Part shown: positions 12,331 through 25,444 of the stretch, piece after piece
How positions within the stretch are numbered: position 1 is the stretch's first letter
How the letters are laid out: each line of letters starts with the position of its first letter
Assembly: GCA_003439945.1 (NCBI GenBank)
Contig: QVRM01006810.1
Location: 1-64,000, forward strand
Direction of reading: 5' to 3'
DNA: 64,000 nucleotides
DNA from: Dermanyssus gallinae
Lineage: Eukaryota; Arthropoda; Arachnida; Mesostigmata; Dermanyssidae
Translations under genes and position numbers: made by a program
Notes under the pieces: generated by a model
Told to the model about the DNA's origin: nothing
What the model saw: the letters and a program-made list of their open reading frames with translations, nothing else
Databases searched by the model: none

Positions 12331-13734
12331 GTAGTAGAGAAGACACGGGGGGCATAGATAAACTTTATTTTTTTGTCGAAGTAGAGCACAAGCGTTTCCC
12401 ATGGGAAATTATTTTAACATGTACCTCCATTAAACAAAGAACCTGTTTTTTTTATTACACAACCATTTAATATAGTTTACTGGGCAAAAGTAGGTAATAT
12501 ATTAATTATATAGTCACTTCAATAAGTGGTAGTTATAAAGTCACTTCCGTTTAGTTAATTTTTTCGCAGACTTTTAAACGTGCGGGTCGCAAATGACTCC
12601 AACGATGCAAAAGCCACAGTGAGAGATATGTACATCGTGTTCATTTCACCCAGCGCATTTACATTGAGTTTAACTAGGCGTACTAGTATTTATGACAACA
12701 ACTTGAACTAGTTTGCGAAATTGTAGTCTGCATTTAGATGCTCGTCAAAGCGCTTGCTTCTTCTACAGAGCCCTAACAACTAGTCACTAGATGCTGCACA
12801 GAAATAACGGTAGAACCCGACGGCTCACGTACGTCCAGAGTAAATTGGTGCTCTGGGAAGTGCAGAGTAGATTGGTATGCCAGCGTCGTTCATACAGTGA
12901 GTGCATATGCATAGTGCCCCGTTATGATGATTGACTGAAACGAGACCATTTTTCAACGTTTAAAATCCTATATACCTGATGGAGCAGCGGTGGCAGTAAC
13001 GCGCGGCCGTTTTTACCTGGCTGAGTTCCTGTCCTGATGGTTCTTTCTAATGAACTTGCCTGTAGGTAGCTTCTAACTCATGCTAGAAATGTGTCTAACT
13101 ACAAAATCCCCTAGCCGAGTGTAATTTTCGTTCGGTAGGCGAGTACGAACCAGGGGCGGGGGCATCGGGGGCTTTAATTTTAATTGAAAACATCTTAGCG
13201 AACTGTGTTGTTGTTGTTGTTCACCCGTACAGCGGCTGTAATGGTACTAGCTATTGCTTTGTTTTTATTGTATTATAGCGCAATAGTAGCATAATCAGTA
13301 TCCAAACTCAGCTCACCTAGTAGGCATAGCTGAATCTGAGAACAAAAACTCTTGTTTTGTGCGCGTTGCTTTATTGCTTGCTTCGTGAACTTGCCAGAAG
13401 CTGTAGTTCCGGTCGACGTTAAATCGGTGCGCGAATATTTGTGCAAACTAAAAGGCTCAGCAGAGCGATGCCACTTTGCATGGTTCATCCAGGGTGGTTA
13501 GCAAAGTTATTTTGCGAACCTTAATTCTACAGTGGATTCGATTCTGTCCGCTGTTCGGTTTGATTGGGCAATCGTACCCTTGCTCGTTTTGATTAAAAGA
13601 ACGGTAAGAAAGTGTCATAAAACCGTGTAGTGTCATGCATACCATCGTAGAAGAAACATAAAGAACAATAATATAGAAAGAGAGAGCAGAACAAGAACTG
13701 CTTCTGGCTTTCTGCTCAAATTAAGAGAAAAATA
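12331..13734. other. No gene recognised
   Basis: AT-rich at 12360-12560, then mixed. I found no coding similarity and no array. Confidence 0.5.
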
Positions 13735-13985
13735 GTGACGTTCACTCGTCTTAAGTGTGCCACCTCCTACCAGCCAATCTACTTATTTGGCTCCCTGTGC
13801 AAAGGCTTCGGGTTCATCATAGAATCACGAGCCGATACTTTGCAAAGGAAAACGACCTCTTATCTAACGTCCAATATAGATTTCAGAAAGGGCGCTCAGC
13901 AACCAGCGCCAATCAGCGGTTCAATCAAAGGCCGAGCTTCTCCGCTTGTAAAACGCGATCTTCTCCTGGCCATTGAGTCTTATGT
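13735..13985 (+). pseudogene. Non-LTR reverse transcriptase fragment
   Basis: Two overlapping plus-strand frames together give YQPIYLFGSLCKGFG, then ENDLLSNVQYRFQKGRSATSA. These match the 'Y-R-P-I-S-L' and 'Q-x-G-F-x-x-G-R-S-T' blocks of non-LTR RTs. At least one frameshift separates them. Short and decayed; clade not assignable. Confidence 0.65.
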
Positions 13986-14765
13986 CGCATTCACTTTTCA
14001 CAGCCTCCCGTGGAGAGTCATACTTGTTTTACGTGCACTGCGCCACAGTAACCAACTCGCAATTTGTCGGCTTTGTTAGTGATCAGTCATTAAATCGGTC
14101 GCTTGGAATAATGGTGATTTAATGATTTGATGGCCGACGGTGCCGTCCGATAATGTGTAGTCGGTCGTCGCCGCGATTCGTCAAGCAGACCTCGATTAAA
14201 CTGCCTCCGATGTTCTCCAAGCGACACCAAACATCCAAGTAGTAGAGCAGCCAGCAATCCAGCAATCGCAGCCAGTCACGGCGACAGGCAGCGCCTCTCT
14301 GTAAAAATACCTGTACGTTGCAGCGCTCATCCGCTCGAAATTAGACAGTTTCGCTTTTCCAGTCCCCCCTCGCCTCTATTTCAATTCATTCGCCTCTATT
14401 TCAGGTGCACAACCAAACAAAGTTCAGCTGGCGCGACTGGAAATCACCCCCCCCCCCCGCCCCGCGGTGACATTCGAGCAGAGTTTATTGGCTTCCGATT
14501 GCTCGAGCAAGCAATCGATCTTTTGTAAATTAGATGATTGGCTTTTTTTCGTTGCACTCACACCCGGGCTTGTGATATTTACAAAACAAGGCACCTTATT
14601 TGCATCTACTGCTAAACTCACGTGCCGAGTTTTTAATAAACCCTTGCCTGGAAGGACTATTGAGCGTGAAAGTCAAAATATAAAAATCGCAAAGAGTTTA
14701 ATTTATATCTTTAATACAACATTTTTACAAGTTACAGTATTTATTTAGGAATTTAATATATACAT
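13986..14765. other. No gene recognised
   Basis: A repeated CGCCTCTATTTCA pair lies near 14371-14404 and a C10 run near 14449. Nothing else recognised. Confidence 0.5.
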
Positions 14766-15148
14766 GTGAATGTTTAAATCCACGGCACTGATGGCTCACT
14801 CCTCATCTATCACTCGTGTCCGAGTGGGAGTCTTGCCCGACCCCTGACGCGAAGACGCGGGTCCATCCAGTCTTTCATAGTTCCGAGCACCGAAATTGCG
14901 TTACCTCTCTGAATCTCTAGGGAAAACCGTTGGCAGAAGAAAGTGCCCGCCCTCTTGTCTATCGTAGCCTGCTGTAAAGCGACGCCAACCTGGGAAATTA
15001 GCGTGGTTGTGAGGGGCCCAGGGCCACCCAGCGTCTCGAATGCGAAGGGTGAAAAGTGGTACGCCCGGCCTAAGTTCGCATACTTTCTTGTCTTTGATGT
15101 CTCGGCGCGGGAAGCGGCAGTTCCTGGGCGAGAAGCGCCGGAACCGAC
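14766..15148 (-). mobile_element. RLE-type retrotransposon, 5'-truncated copy (lineage of copy 2)
   Basis: The minus-strand frame runs from VGSGASRPGTA through FAFETLGGPGPLT, FSLEIQRGNA and DWMDP to G-H-E and a stop at 14810-14812. It is the C-terminal third of the RLE domain and closely resembles the full-length element at 57-62 kb. The K-R-P-D-G signature lies upstream of the truncation and is lost. The 5' junction sits in TA-rich sequence (TTATATAGCATATATAGC). A short 3' UTR runs into TATATATTAAA. The frame itself is unbroken, so this insertion may be fairly young. Confidence 0.85.
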
Positions 15149-16039
15149 ATAACATTTGTTATATAGCATATATAGCATTTGTTCTACTTTGAACTAAGGT
15201 AAAATACAATTTGTTAGTTCAAATGTAAAATGTTCTTCTAAACACAGAGGTATGTTTGGTTTGCCGATAGTATGACTGGGACTCTCGCAATCGCAGATTT
15301 CGTGAAGATATGTCAGGATAAAAAGCTTGATACAATCACTTTTAGTAATTTCGCTCTCCCTTTAAAAGAAGACATTTCTGCATCCTTTTTCCATTGCCAT
15401 TCTCTGTCTGAGAGTTGTACTGAACCCCAAAGTTGGATTAATTCTGGGATATCTGCGTGGCATGTGGCTAAATGGGCACAAGCTGTTGAATATCACTGTA
15501 AGCTGTTTGGTGGAAAACTATCTAAGTGGCTGTCATAAACCGCGACGAAGGTACTTTTCAGTCAGAAATCTTGTCTAGTGGGTGAGGCCGCACGGAAATA
15601 ATGATCAAATGAAAGGTGAGGCATGCTAGTTGCGCTTCAGAGCTGGACTTTCGTCGAAATAGACCAACGGCGACTTTGGCCCTTAGGTCAGGCCCAATTC
15701 GCTCCTTTTGCTTATCTCTTTTTAATCACATGTGGCTCCAAGAGGCCGACATTTTACGGTTCACGAGGCATCTACAAGGTCGTTTCCTCATTTTGTGGTG
15801 AGCCCGGCGGCTAGCATGACAGCAATTTCCGAGTTTGACCAGTGAATAACAATGACAAAAAGTGTAATCATTTGTATATTGGTTACAATGATCAATATTG
15901 AAACCTCTGCTATATGGTTTTAACTGTTTTTGTGGAGGTAGAGTCTCCCCAACCTCCCAACTAACCGGCCATTGCATGTGCAAGTACTTCAAGCAATCTG
16001 GGGAGGTGTAAGTCTACTCTTGGCCAGCTTCTTGCCCGG
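15149..16039. other. No gene recognised
   Basis: An 88-codon plus-strand frame at 15272-15538 and short frames to 15990 show no recognisable domain. Confidence 0.4.
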
Positions 16040-16454
16040 AGACCTAAAGGGTGCGTGTCGTGCGGCGGTTATTTGCCATAGATTTTGCCATGAGTATAGT
16101 TTTAAAAAATTTCGTCACTTCTAGTCACTGGGGCCAAGACTCCTGCATCAGCTTGCAGAGGCTGGGCATGCCCGGCCACAGCGTATTCCATGTTGGTCCT
16201 GGTAAAAAACATAGCATAGACAAGCTGCTCCGCCTATGCTGGACACCACAGAATCGTGTGTTCTAGGGTGTCATCGAGTCCATCGCCGCAGTGGACACAA
16301 GTGGGGCTGGGAGCCCTCCCGATCCTATTGGACTGGATCCCAGGGAATCGTTCCGGCTAGTAGACTGTGCCACTGTGCTCACCGTCCGGTACGCCATGAT
16401 CACTCTGAGGGCTCCGGCCCGTTGGGCCCGGTGCAGGCGACTTCGGTTCGTCAC
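16040..16454 (-). pseudogene. R1/LOA-like retrotransposon C-terminal relic
   Basis: The minus strand reads ALRVIMAYRTVST, a typical block after the RT in R1/I-group elements. After a frameshift it reads C-V-H-C-G-D...L-E-H-T-I-L-W-C-P, the C-terminal CCHC-type element. At least two frameshifts are present. It lies back to back with an oppositely oriented relic starting at 16500. Confidence 0.75.
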
Positions 16455-16499
16455 AGTTGTTAAAGTGTTAGCAGGCCTGGGATTATCTCTCGTCGGCGC

Positions 16500-16935
16500 A
16501 ACTTGAAAAGCTCAAGCGAATTGAGCCTGCATTTCTAAAGCGAGCTCTGGGTCTGCATCGTAGATCGCTGAACAGATATGTCTCCCTTCTATGTGACACG
16601 TCGTTGCTTATAGAGGATCTACAGCGTGGGTTCAAACTTCTTTCCATTCCGGCCTACGCGCAATTTACCAGCTTTTGGGAGGGGAAAATGGCAGAGATCG
16701 ATCCTGATTTCTATAGCACGTGTGCGATTACCTCTGAATTATGGAAACAGGCCGGACAAACGAACCGACACGTTCTCACGTGCTTCACCGTTCATGGCTT
16801 TCATCACGTTTTATGCGGAACGGGGGGTTCATGCATCTGCAGATACATGTATCTGTATAAGATGTGGTGAAAGATGCCCCAGTTACCACGCGGCATCGTG
16901 TGCTTCGGTACCGTCGTTGAATAGCCTATCAGATG
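16500..16935 (+). pseudogene. Non-LTR retrotransposon C-terminal relic (different family, plus strand)
   Basis: The plus-strand frame begins LEKLKRIEPAFLKRALGLH, followed by a VSLLCDTSLLIEDLQ block. After a frameshift near 16800 it gives C-I-R-C-G-E...Y-H-A-A-S-C, a terminal zinc-binding signature. Block order fits the region C-terminal to the RT of APE-type elements. Catalytic motifs are absent. Confidence 0.65.
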
Positions 16936-17041
16936 CAACTCGGCGCAGGTGCGAACACACATGAGGTTAGTTTTAACCACTTTTATTTTTTTGTATAATA
17001 ATTTGAAACGCATATGGTTATGAATAATAATAATAATAATA

Positions 17042-17495
17042 CAAGGCCCGACAGTGTCACTATTCCGCCGTGGAAAAAAGGCAAATGCCTGGTTTGGGAT
17101 GCGACAGTCTCCTGCACAGCCGCACCGTCTTATGTGTGCCACAGTGCTACCGAGGCGGGATGGGTGGCCGAACACGCAGAGAAAGAAAAGTGGCGTAAAT
17201 ACACAGAGTTAGAGTCTAGATACAATTTCGTACCGATTGCAATGGAGACAATGAGCCCAGTCAGCAGAAGAACAAGGACATTTATTAAAGACTTAAGTGA
17301 TCGAATACAAGCAAATACCGGAGATGCACGCGAAGGCGACTTTCTGAGGCAGCTGCTTGCATTGGCAGTTTGCAGAGGAAACGCCGCGTCGATATTAGGT
17401 GCGATGGGCTGACGACAGCAAGAAAGAAACTATAAAATAATGAGGATACACATTCACACCTCACAACTGTATTGCTCTATAACATATTAAATAAA
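17042..17495 (+). mobile_element. RLE-type retrotransposon, 5'-truncated copy in an (AAT)n repeat
   Basis: An intact frame starts at R-P-D of the endonuclease signature and runs through GKCLVWDATVS, VPIAMETMS and VCRGNAASILG to a TGA at 17410-17412. A short 3' UTR follows. (AAT)n flanks it on the left (17023-17041), and on the right a longer (AAT)n tract runs to 17540. Sequence divergence makes this a third RLE lineage in the window. Insertion into a trinucleotide repeat recalls the RLE-type element Dong, which is known to insert into TAA repeats. Confidence 0.85.
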
Positions 17496-19422
17496 TAATA
17501 ATAATAATACTAGTAATACTAATAATAATAATAATAATAAACTCATAGACTTTTGTGATGTTTAACCACCATATCTATAAGTAAACAATCATATATATAA
17601 GTAAATGCATTGGTATCTTGAGCGTGTTCAGTCGAACGTTATTAAGCATGTTGATGTCTGGACTGGATTATCTGCACTATGATAAATAAAATAGAACTAA
17701 AACAGTGGCCAATTTTCACGCTAAGGCTAGCAAAAAAATGTGCACCAAACTGCCGAAGTCGATCCGCGTTTCTGAGTTTTTATTGTGATGCAAAATAATT
17801 TTCCAAGTGGCCAAGCAGTAGCCAGAACTCATACAGCATCTTTAGAATGGTCGAAATGTCGAAACCGACGACAACAACCCCGCCAAAGCAAGCGACCGTG
17901 GTATTGGCACTTGAAACGACCAAACAGACGACAACCAAATTCAGCCTACCAGTATCCCTGTCGCGTCGGTTGGGAAAACTGCCCTGTAACGAATAGGCCC
18001 TGCCTTAAGCACCGACTACCGGGCTTTAATACGTGTGGATTATGCCGCTGTCGTGTTAATGTCAATTGTATAAGCCATTCCCTAAGCATGCGCACACATC
18101 TACTTTTATAGCTGATCTGGCAGGACCCCATCGCTGGTGGTGCCATTTCTCATCATCTGTCGTTGAAACTAAAGGCGCAAAAGCAAAAACGCCCTTCGGC
18201 TATGGTATTGATTGGCAGGCAATCGGCGTAATTACCTAAACAAAAATCTGAAAAATGAAACACAGCGAGATATGGAGCTAGAGAGAGAGAGAGAGGCACT
18301 AAAGACAAAGAGAAGTACAAGTCTATCGGATACTCACGTAGGAAATGAAACCAATGCAAATGATCAGAGACTCCTTCATGAGTGGACAAACGAGAGAACA
18401 AGGAGAAAACTAGCTCAACATGCTATGCCTAAATGTGCCTACCATTTGAGTCCGGCCGATGCACACCTGGCGGATCGGCACATCGACCCGGCGATTTAAA
18501 CACTACCAGGACTAAAACGCTATCCATCTACAAAACAGATACGTCAGTTTGTATTACTCTGATTATTTTGGCGCACACCGATAGTTTTTTAGTATATCTT
18601 TGTTAGCCTTCTGCTCATAAATAATTGCAGAACAATTCCAGAGGACTTCCAGACGGACCTGGAACATTTATGTCTATACTCGATACGCTAAAAGGCGTCT
18701 TCGGCTTGTACTCTCGATGGGTGTGCTTTATGAACCAATAAGGCGTCCAGCCTTTAGGCTTACCCTGCAGTAAAAGAAATAACGAAGTAATAATAATATG
18801 TCCTACCTGTTCGTCAGTTTCTCGATATAGCTATAAACAACTTCTGTAGTGCAACAACCTTCCCTATCTAAGCAAAACTGTGGTTGTGGCGGTTTCTATT
18901 TCTGACGAAAGTAAATATAGTAACTGCGATGTCCGGAAACCTACAAAAGAAGTTTACGGGGCAGCCTTGAACTACAGGGTTAAATTGGGTCTTGGTCTTT
19001 CGTCAATACCATCGATCGCCGGATCGAGTTTACTGAAGATAAATTGAGCCGGTCTTTTCTCTAGCTAGATCAAATATGCGCCATATAGCGCTTTCACGAG
19101 ACTAAAATGTATGCAGATGGTCAGACAGCCACATGCTATCCCACGGATGATGGATCATGTTCGAACGAAGCCACGCGCGTTTGCACAGATAAAAAAGCTT
19201 CGAAGGAAATATGCCTGTGAGCATCCTATCAAAATAGAGTTTTTGGCAAAGAGAGCATAAGCTCTGATGGACCGCTAGAAGACACAAATTACGAATTCAA
19301 TAAACCTCTGAAATCAAACGAGAGCATTTTAACGTGTTTTTAGTAGATGACTACTTCTGCCTTTTCTGTGCTCCTATGAACTGTACGTCGCCTCATTGTA
19401 CGACAACTAACATTTTGATAGG
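17496..19422. other. No gene recognised
   Basis: Begins with the (AAT)n tract flanking the element on the left. The rest has only short frames on both strands. Confidence 0.5.
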
Positions 19423-22424
<3,002 letters not shown>

Positions 22425-22490
22425 CCAGGTCTACCTACCTCCAGATCTACCCCCAGATCTATCCCCAGATCTACCCCCAGATCTACCTAC
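22425..22490 (+). repeat. 12-bp tandem repeat at an intron start
   Basis: About five imperfect copies of CCCCAGATCTAC. On the minus strand this is the first 60 bp of the intron after the Gln-rich exon, and one unit supplies the GTAGGT donor. Confidence 0.8.
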
Positions 22491-23175
22491 CTTTCTTGGC
22501 GGCGAGTTGTCGTGCTCGATCCGGTCGGTAATGACGTCCTGCGGACTGTGCGACTTTTGGCGGTGCCGAACCGTTTGCTGGGTAAAGCGTCCCGTCGTGG
22601 GCTGGCGCGCTTGCGGCGCGCCCCGATAGAAGTGCATGATACTTCCTGTCAACTGGGGGCAGCTGCCCGATGACATGTGGTATCTGCTGTTGCTGCTACT
22701 CGCACTCGCCCCACCACCACCCCCAGCACCACCACCGCCACCACCCCCAGCACCACCACCGCCACCGCCACTGCTGCTATTATTGTTGTCGTTGTCGTCG
22801 TCAGCTTCAGCTGCGGAACGGTGGGGTGGCGAACACCGACTACGGTAGTCGCCTGGCCTATCACCACGTTGCTGCAGCTGGGCAAGTTGCAGATGCTGCT
22901 GCTGTTTTTGTTGTTGATTCTCGTGCTGCTGCTGTGGTTGTTGTTGCTGTTGTTGGTGGTGGTGATTATTGCTTTGTTGCTGAGGTTGTTGTTGTTGCTG
23001 TTGCTGATGTTCTGATTGGGCCAGTGGTTGGTTGTTCGGGCCCGTCGCCACCGTACCGGGGCTGTTCCCCGAGCGGCTGCGAGAAGGCGAAGCGATTCTG
23101 CGCAAAATCAGACGACGCGATGCCGATGAGTTCACCACGTCATCTTCGTCATCTAACTCCCACTCGTCCGCCGAC
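22491..23175 (-). CDS. Internal exon of an unidentified Gln/Gly-rich host protein
   Basis: An open minus-strand frame of about 228 codons is bounded by a pyrimidine-rich acceptor ending TTGCAG (23176-23177 is the AG) and a strong donor AAAG|GTAGGT at 22490. It begins SADEWELDDEDDVV. It continues with an R-R-x-S basic/Ser patch (about residues 17-40), a long polyGln/His region (50-110), an acidic-Asn block, a poly-Gly/Ala run (about 140-170), and a conserved-looking HMSSGSCPQLTGSIMHFYRG. It ends N-S-P-P-R-K. Such composition is common in arthropod transcriptional and signalling regulators, but I do not recognise the gene. The exon ends in phase 0 at the donor. Neighbouring exons were not found. 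A SINE lies 97 bp upstream in the preceding intron. Confidence 0.7.
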
Positions 23176-23261
23176 CTGCAACCACAATCACAACAGGACA
23201 ACGTCGAACTTACAATCATGCGTGCAACACTAGAGAACATTGAGATAAAGATCACAAATTG

Positions 23262-23459
23262 AGATAAAGTAAAGTTTTTGGGCTGACCCTCAGCCAAGAT
23301 TTAACGTCCACGGAACAGTTTTTCACATTGCTTCATAGACGGACCCCCATAAATACAAATGTGCAACGGTGGGGTTCGAACCCGCGCACCTATGTGTCTC
23401 ATCCGGTTGCGAGGCGCAGACCTAAGCCACCACGCCACCGGGCTCGACAGATAAAGTAA
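23262..23459 (-). repeat. tRNA-derived SINE, copy B, with target-site duplication
   Basis: The body is 23273-23448 on the minus strand, with GGTGGCGTGGTGG (A box) and GGTTCGAACCCC (B box) in the tRNA-like head and the same GGGTCAGCCC tail as the other copies. Perfect 11-bp direct repeats AGATAAAGTAA lie at 23262-23272 and 23449-23459. It sits in the intron upstream of the Gln-rich exon. Confidence 0.9.
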
Positions 23460-23463
23460 GAAC

Positions 23464-23586
23464 ATATATATATATATATATATATTGGGTCTACCAAAAA
23501 GTTTTTTCGGTTTTTTTAATGATTATCTACAGACAAAACCGAAAAAAACTTTTTTGTAGCCCTATATATATATATATATATATATA
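23464..23586. mobile_element. Minimal TIR element (MITE-like hairpin) inside (TA)n
   Basis: The body at about 23485-23562 is two near-perfect inverted arms of about 27 bp, beginning GGGTCTACCAAAAAGTTTT on the left and GGGCTACAAAAAAGTTTT on the right as its reverse complement. They are separated by about 20 bp. (TA)n lies on both sides, consistent with the TA target of Tc1/mariner elements. It has no coding capacity. Confidence 0.75.
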
Positions 23587-23908
23587 CGTACTAGTTATTC
23601 AGGCGATTAATTCAAAACCCAAAAGATGTAAGACAATTTTTTTAATTAAATAGTGGCGACGGTTTTTGTAAAACAAAACGATGATTTTCGTGAAAAAATC
23701 CGATTTCAGATTGCTACACCTCGTATTTATTTACATATATACAAATATATGTGTATATATATATAAATTTTATAAGAGCGTCTTCTCCGGACGGCAAATT
23801 TATTTAAGTTCAATAATTCTTCATTGAGCTTTAAATTTCCATTATTACATACATTCAAACAATTATAACTATTCAGGTAATTTTGCAGAAAAGGCTTTTG
23901 CCCGTGTA

Positions 23909-23953
<45 letters not shown>

Positions 23954-24239
23954 GCTAGCCTTACTCTAAACAAGTGGGTTCAATTATGTTTACAAACCGC
24001 CTCCCCCGTTTCCCCTGCGCCGAAGCCGTACCGAGTGGAGTTAAATATAGAGAGCTCGCGCTGAATGGTTTCTGCCCAGTATATAAAACGTATATTCTAT
24101 ATGTCGGTTTCGTCAGCGCACGTGTTGCGCCCGGATCAGAGCTCGCCGCTCCTGATGCTAAAGTCGCCTTCGTTGTCGTCGAATAAAACGATATAGTTTT
24201 CAGTGTGCGTCGTTTAGACGATAGTTCCTCTACGACGAA
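23587..24239. other. No gene recognised
   Basis: AT-rich, with (TA)n at 23911-23952. Short overlapping frames at 23961-24240 are not recognisable. Confidence 0.5.
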
Positions 24240-24560
24240 AACGCGTCTCAACCCATACGGCTGACAACACTGAGGCTTTCCTTCCCGTATCTGGAGTCGA
24301 GCTGACAATTTACAAAGCTTGCTCACCTGACTTGGCGCCATGCAATTTCCTCCTCGTTCCAAAAACAAAAAATACGTTTAGAGGAAGACATTTCGATTCA
24401 CACAGATCTGTGTGTTAAGGCTATCGAGGTGAAACCAACCAGCAGCAAAAATGGAAACACGCAGGTCGGAGATGTGCTTCGACACATAGATCCACCGCCT
24501 GAATGAACGCATTGAACTTGGTTGAAGTTACGTCGAAATATAATTAATGATTCTACATTC
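24240..24560 (+). pseudogene. Mariner transposase C-terminal relic
   Basis: The plus strand reads SPDLAPCNFLLVPKTKNTFRG, matching the region around the third catalytic residue of mariner (S-P-D-L-A-P-x-D), here with N in place of the D. After a frameshift it reads RLNERIELG, a stop, then SYVEI, the usual C-terminal end. The catalytic change plus stops mean it is inactive. Confidence 0.7.
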
Positions 24561-24810
24561 AGAACGAATATTACAAACATTTATACTCTATAATGAAAAT
24601 TGCAAAAGCTCTATAACGTCACCACGTACAATCACATTACTAACGCATAACTGCGTAAGTTATATACCTAGTAGTACTAGTGATATTACTTTTATTGTTC
24701 TTAGTCAGGCGAGCTATATATAACCTGTGGGACAAATATTATCAGTCGTGGTTCCGCAGAAGCGCGTTTTTTACGATTTCTGTCTTATAACTGGAAGCTA
24801 GTTGCTTCTG

Positions 24811-24847
24811 ATATATGTACATATATATATATATATATATAAATATA

Positions 24848-24911
<64 letters not shown>
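24811..24911. repeat. (TA)n microsatellite
   Basis: About 100 bp, ending about 85 bp upstream of the small ORF at 24998. Confidence 0.95.
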
Positions 24912-24915
<4 letters not shown>

Positions 24916-24997
24916 GTTCAAAGTGAATATTGTATGTGCCTTCGTTAGAAATCACTGAGCTACTAAGCCAGGAACATTCTCTTTGGCACATACAATT

Positions 24998-25282
24998 ATG
25001 GATGCGGACACGTACAATATGCAAACGCTTCTGCTGCTTGCTATGTTACTCACTGTCAGTCTGGCGTCTGCTGCTGCCGGACATGAAAATGCCTGCATTA
25101 GCGTCCAATTTAGCGGCAGAATGCCGGGTCATATAGACCTTGCCATATTCTTGGCATCATTTAAAGATTCTCCTGTCTTGCAGAGTGGCGAGGATGCATT
25201 CGATCGTTCGTCAAACGTGGCGATAAGCAATACTTTATTTTCAATGCTGAGGCCTAACCGCGCTATAGACATCCTACCCTAG
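24998..25282 (+). CDS. Small predicted secreted protein (94 aa), unidentified
   Basis: The ATG at 24998 opens a 94-codon frame ending in TAG at 25280-25282. Residues 1-31 look like a classical signal peptide: a short polar start, the hydrophobic core TLLLLAMLLTVSLASA, then A-A-G. The rest is short, with one Cys and no dibasic cleavage sites, so it is not an obvious neuropeptide precursor. A 12-bp inverted repeat (ATTGTATGTGCC at 24928-24939 and its complement near 24983-24994) lies just upstream. I recognise no family. It could be a real gene, an exon continuing elsewhere, or chance. Confidence 0.35.
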   Translation: MDADTYNMQTLLLLAMLLTVSLASAAAGHENACISVQFSGRMPGHIDLAIFLASFKDSPVLQSGEDAFDRSSNVAISNTLFSMLRPNRAIDILP

Positions 25283-25410
25283 ACAGAAACAAACTACCGA
25301 AGAAAGCATTTTTCGAATAGTCAACATCTTCATAATAATAAATATAGGCTGTAATACATTTGTGTAGATAGTCAATTTAGCAGTATCACAAGAAAGAATT
25401 GTGATAAAAT

Positions 25411-25412
25411 TA

Positions 25413-25444
<32 letters not shown>
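25411..25444. repeat. (TA)n, 5' junction of RLE copy 1
   Basis: TA tract that passes directly into coding sequence of the retrotransposon at 25445. Confidence 0.95.

Noticed and set aside
25080..25282. Neuropeptide precursor (a weak PDF-like look in the C-terminal part of the small ORF)
   Set aside because: No dibasic cleavage sites and no amidation Gly; the resemblance is a few hydrophobic and Asn/Ser positions.
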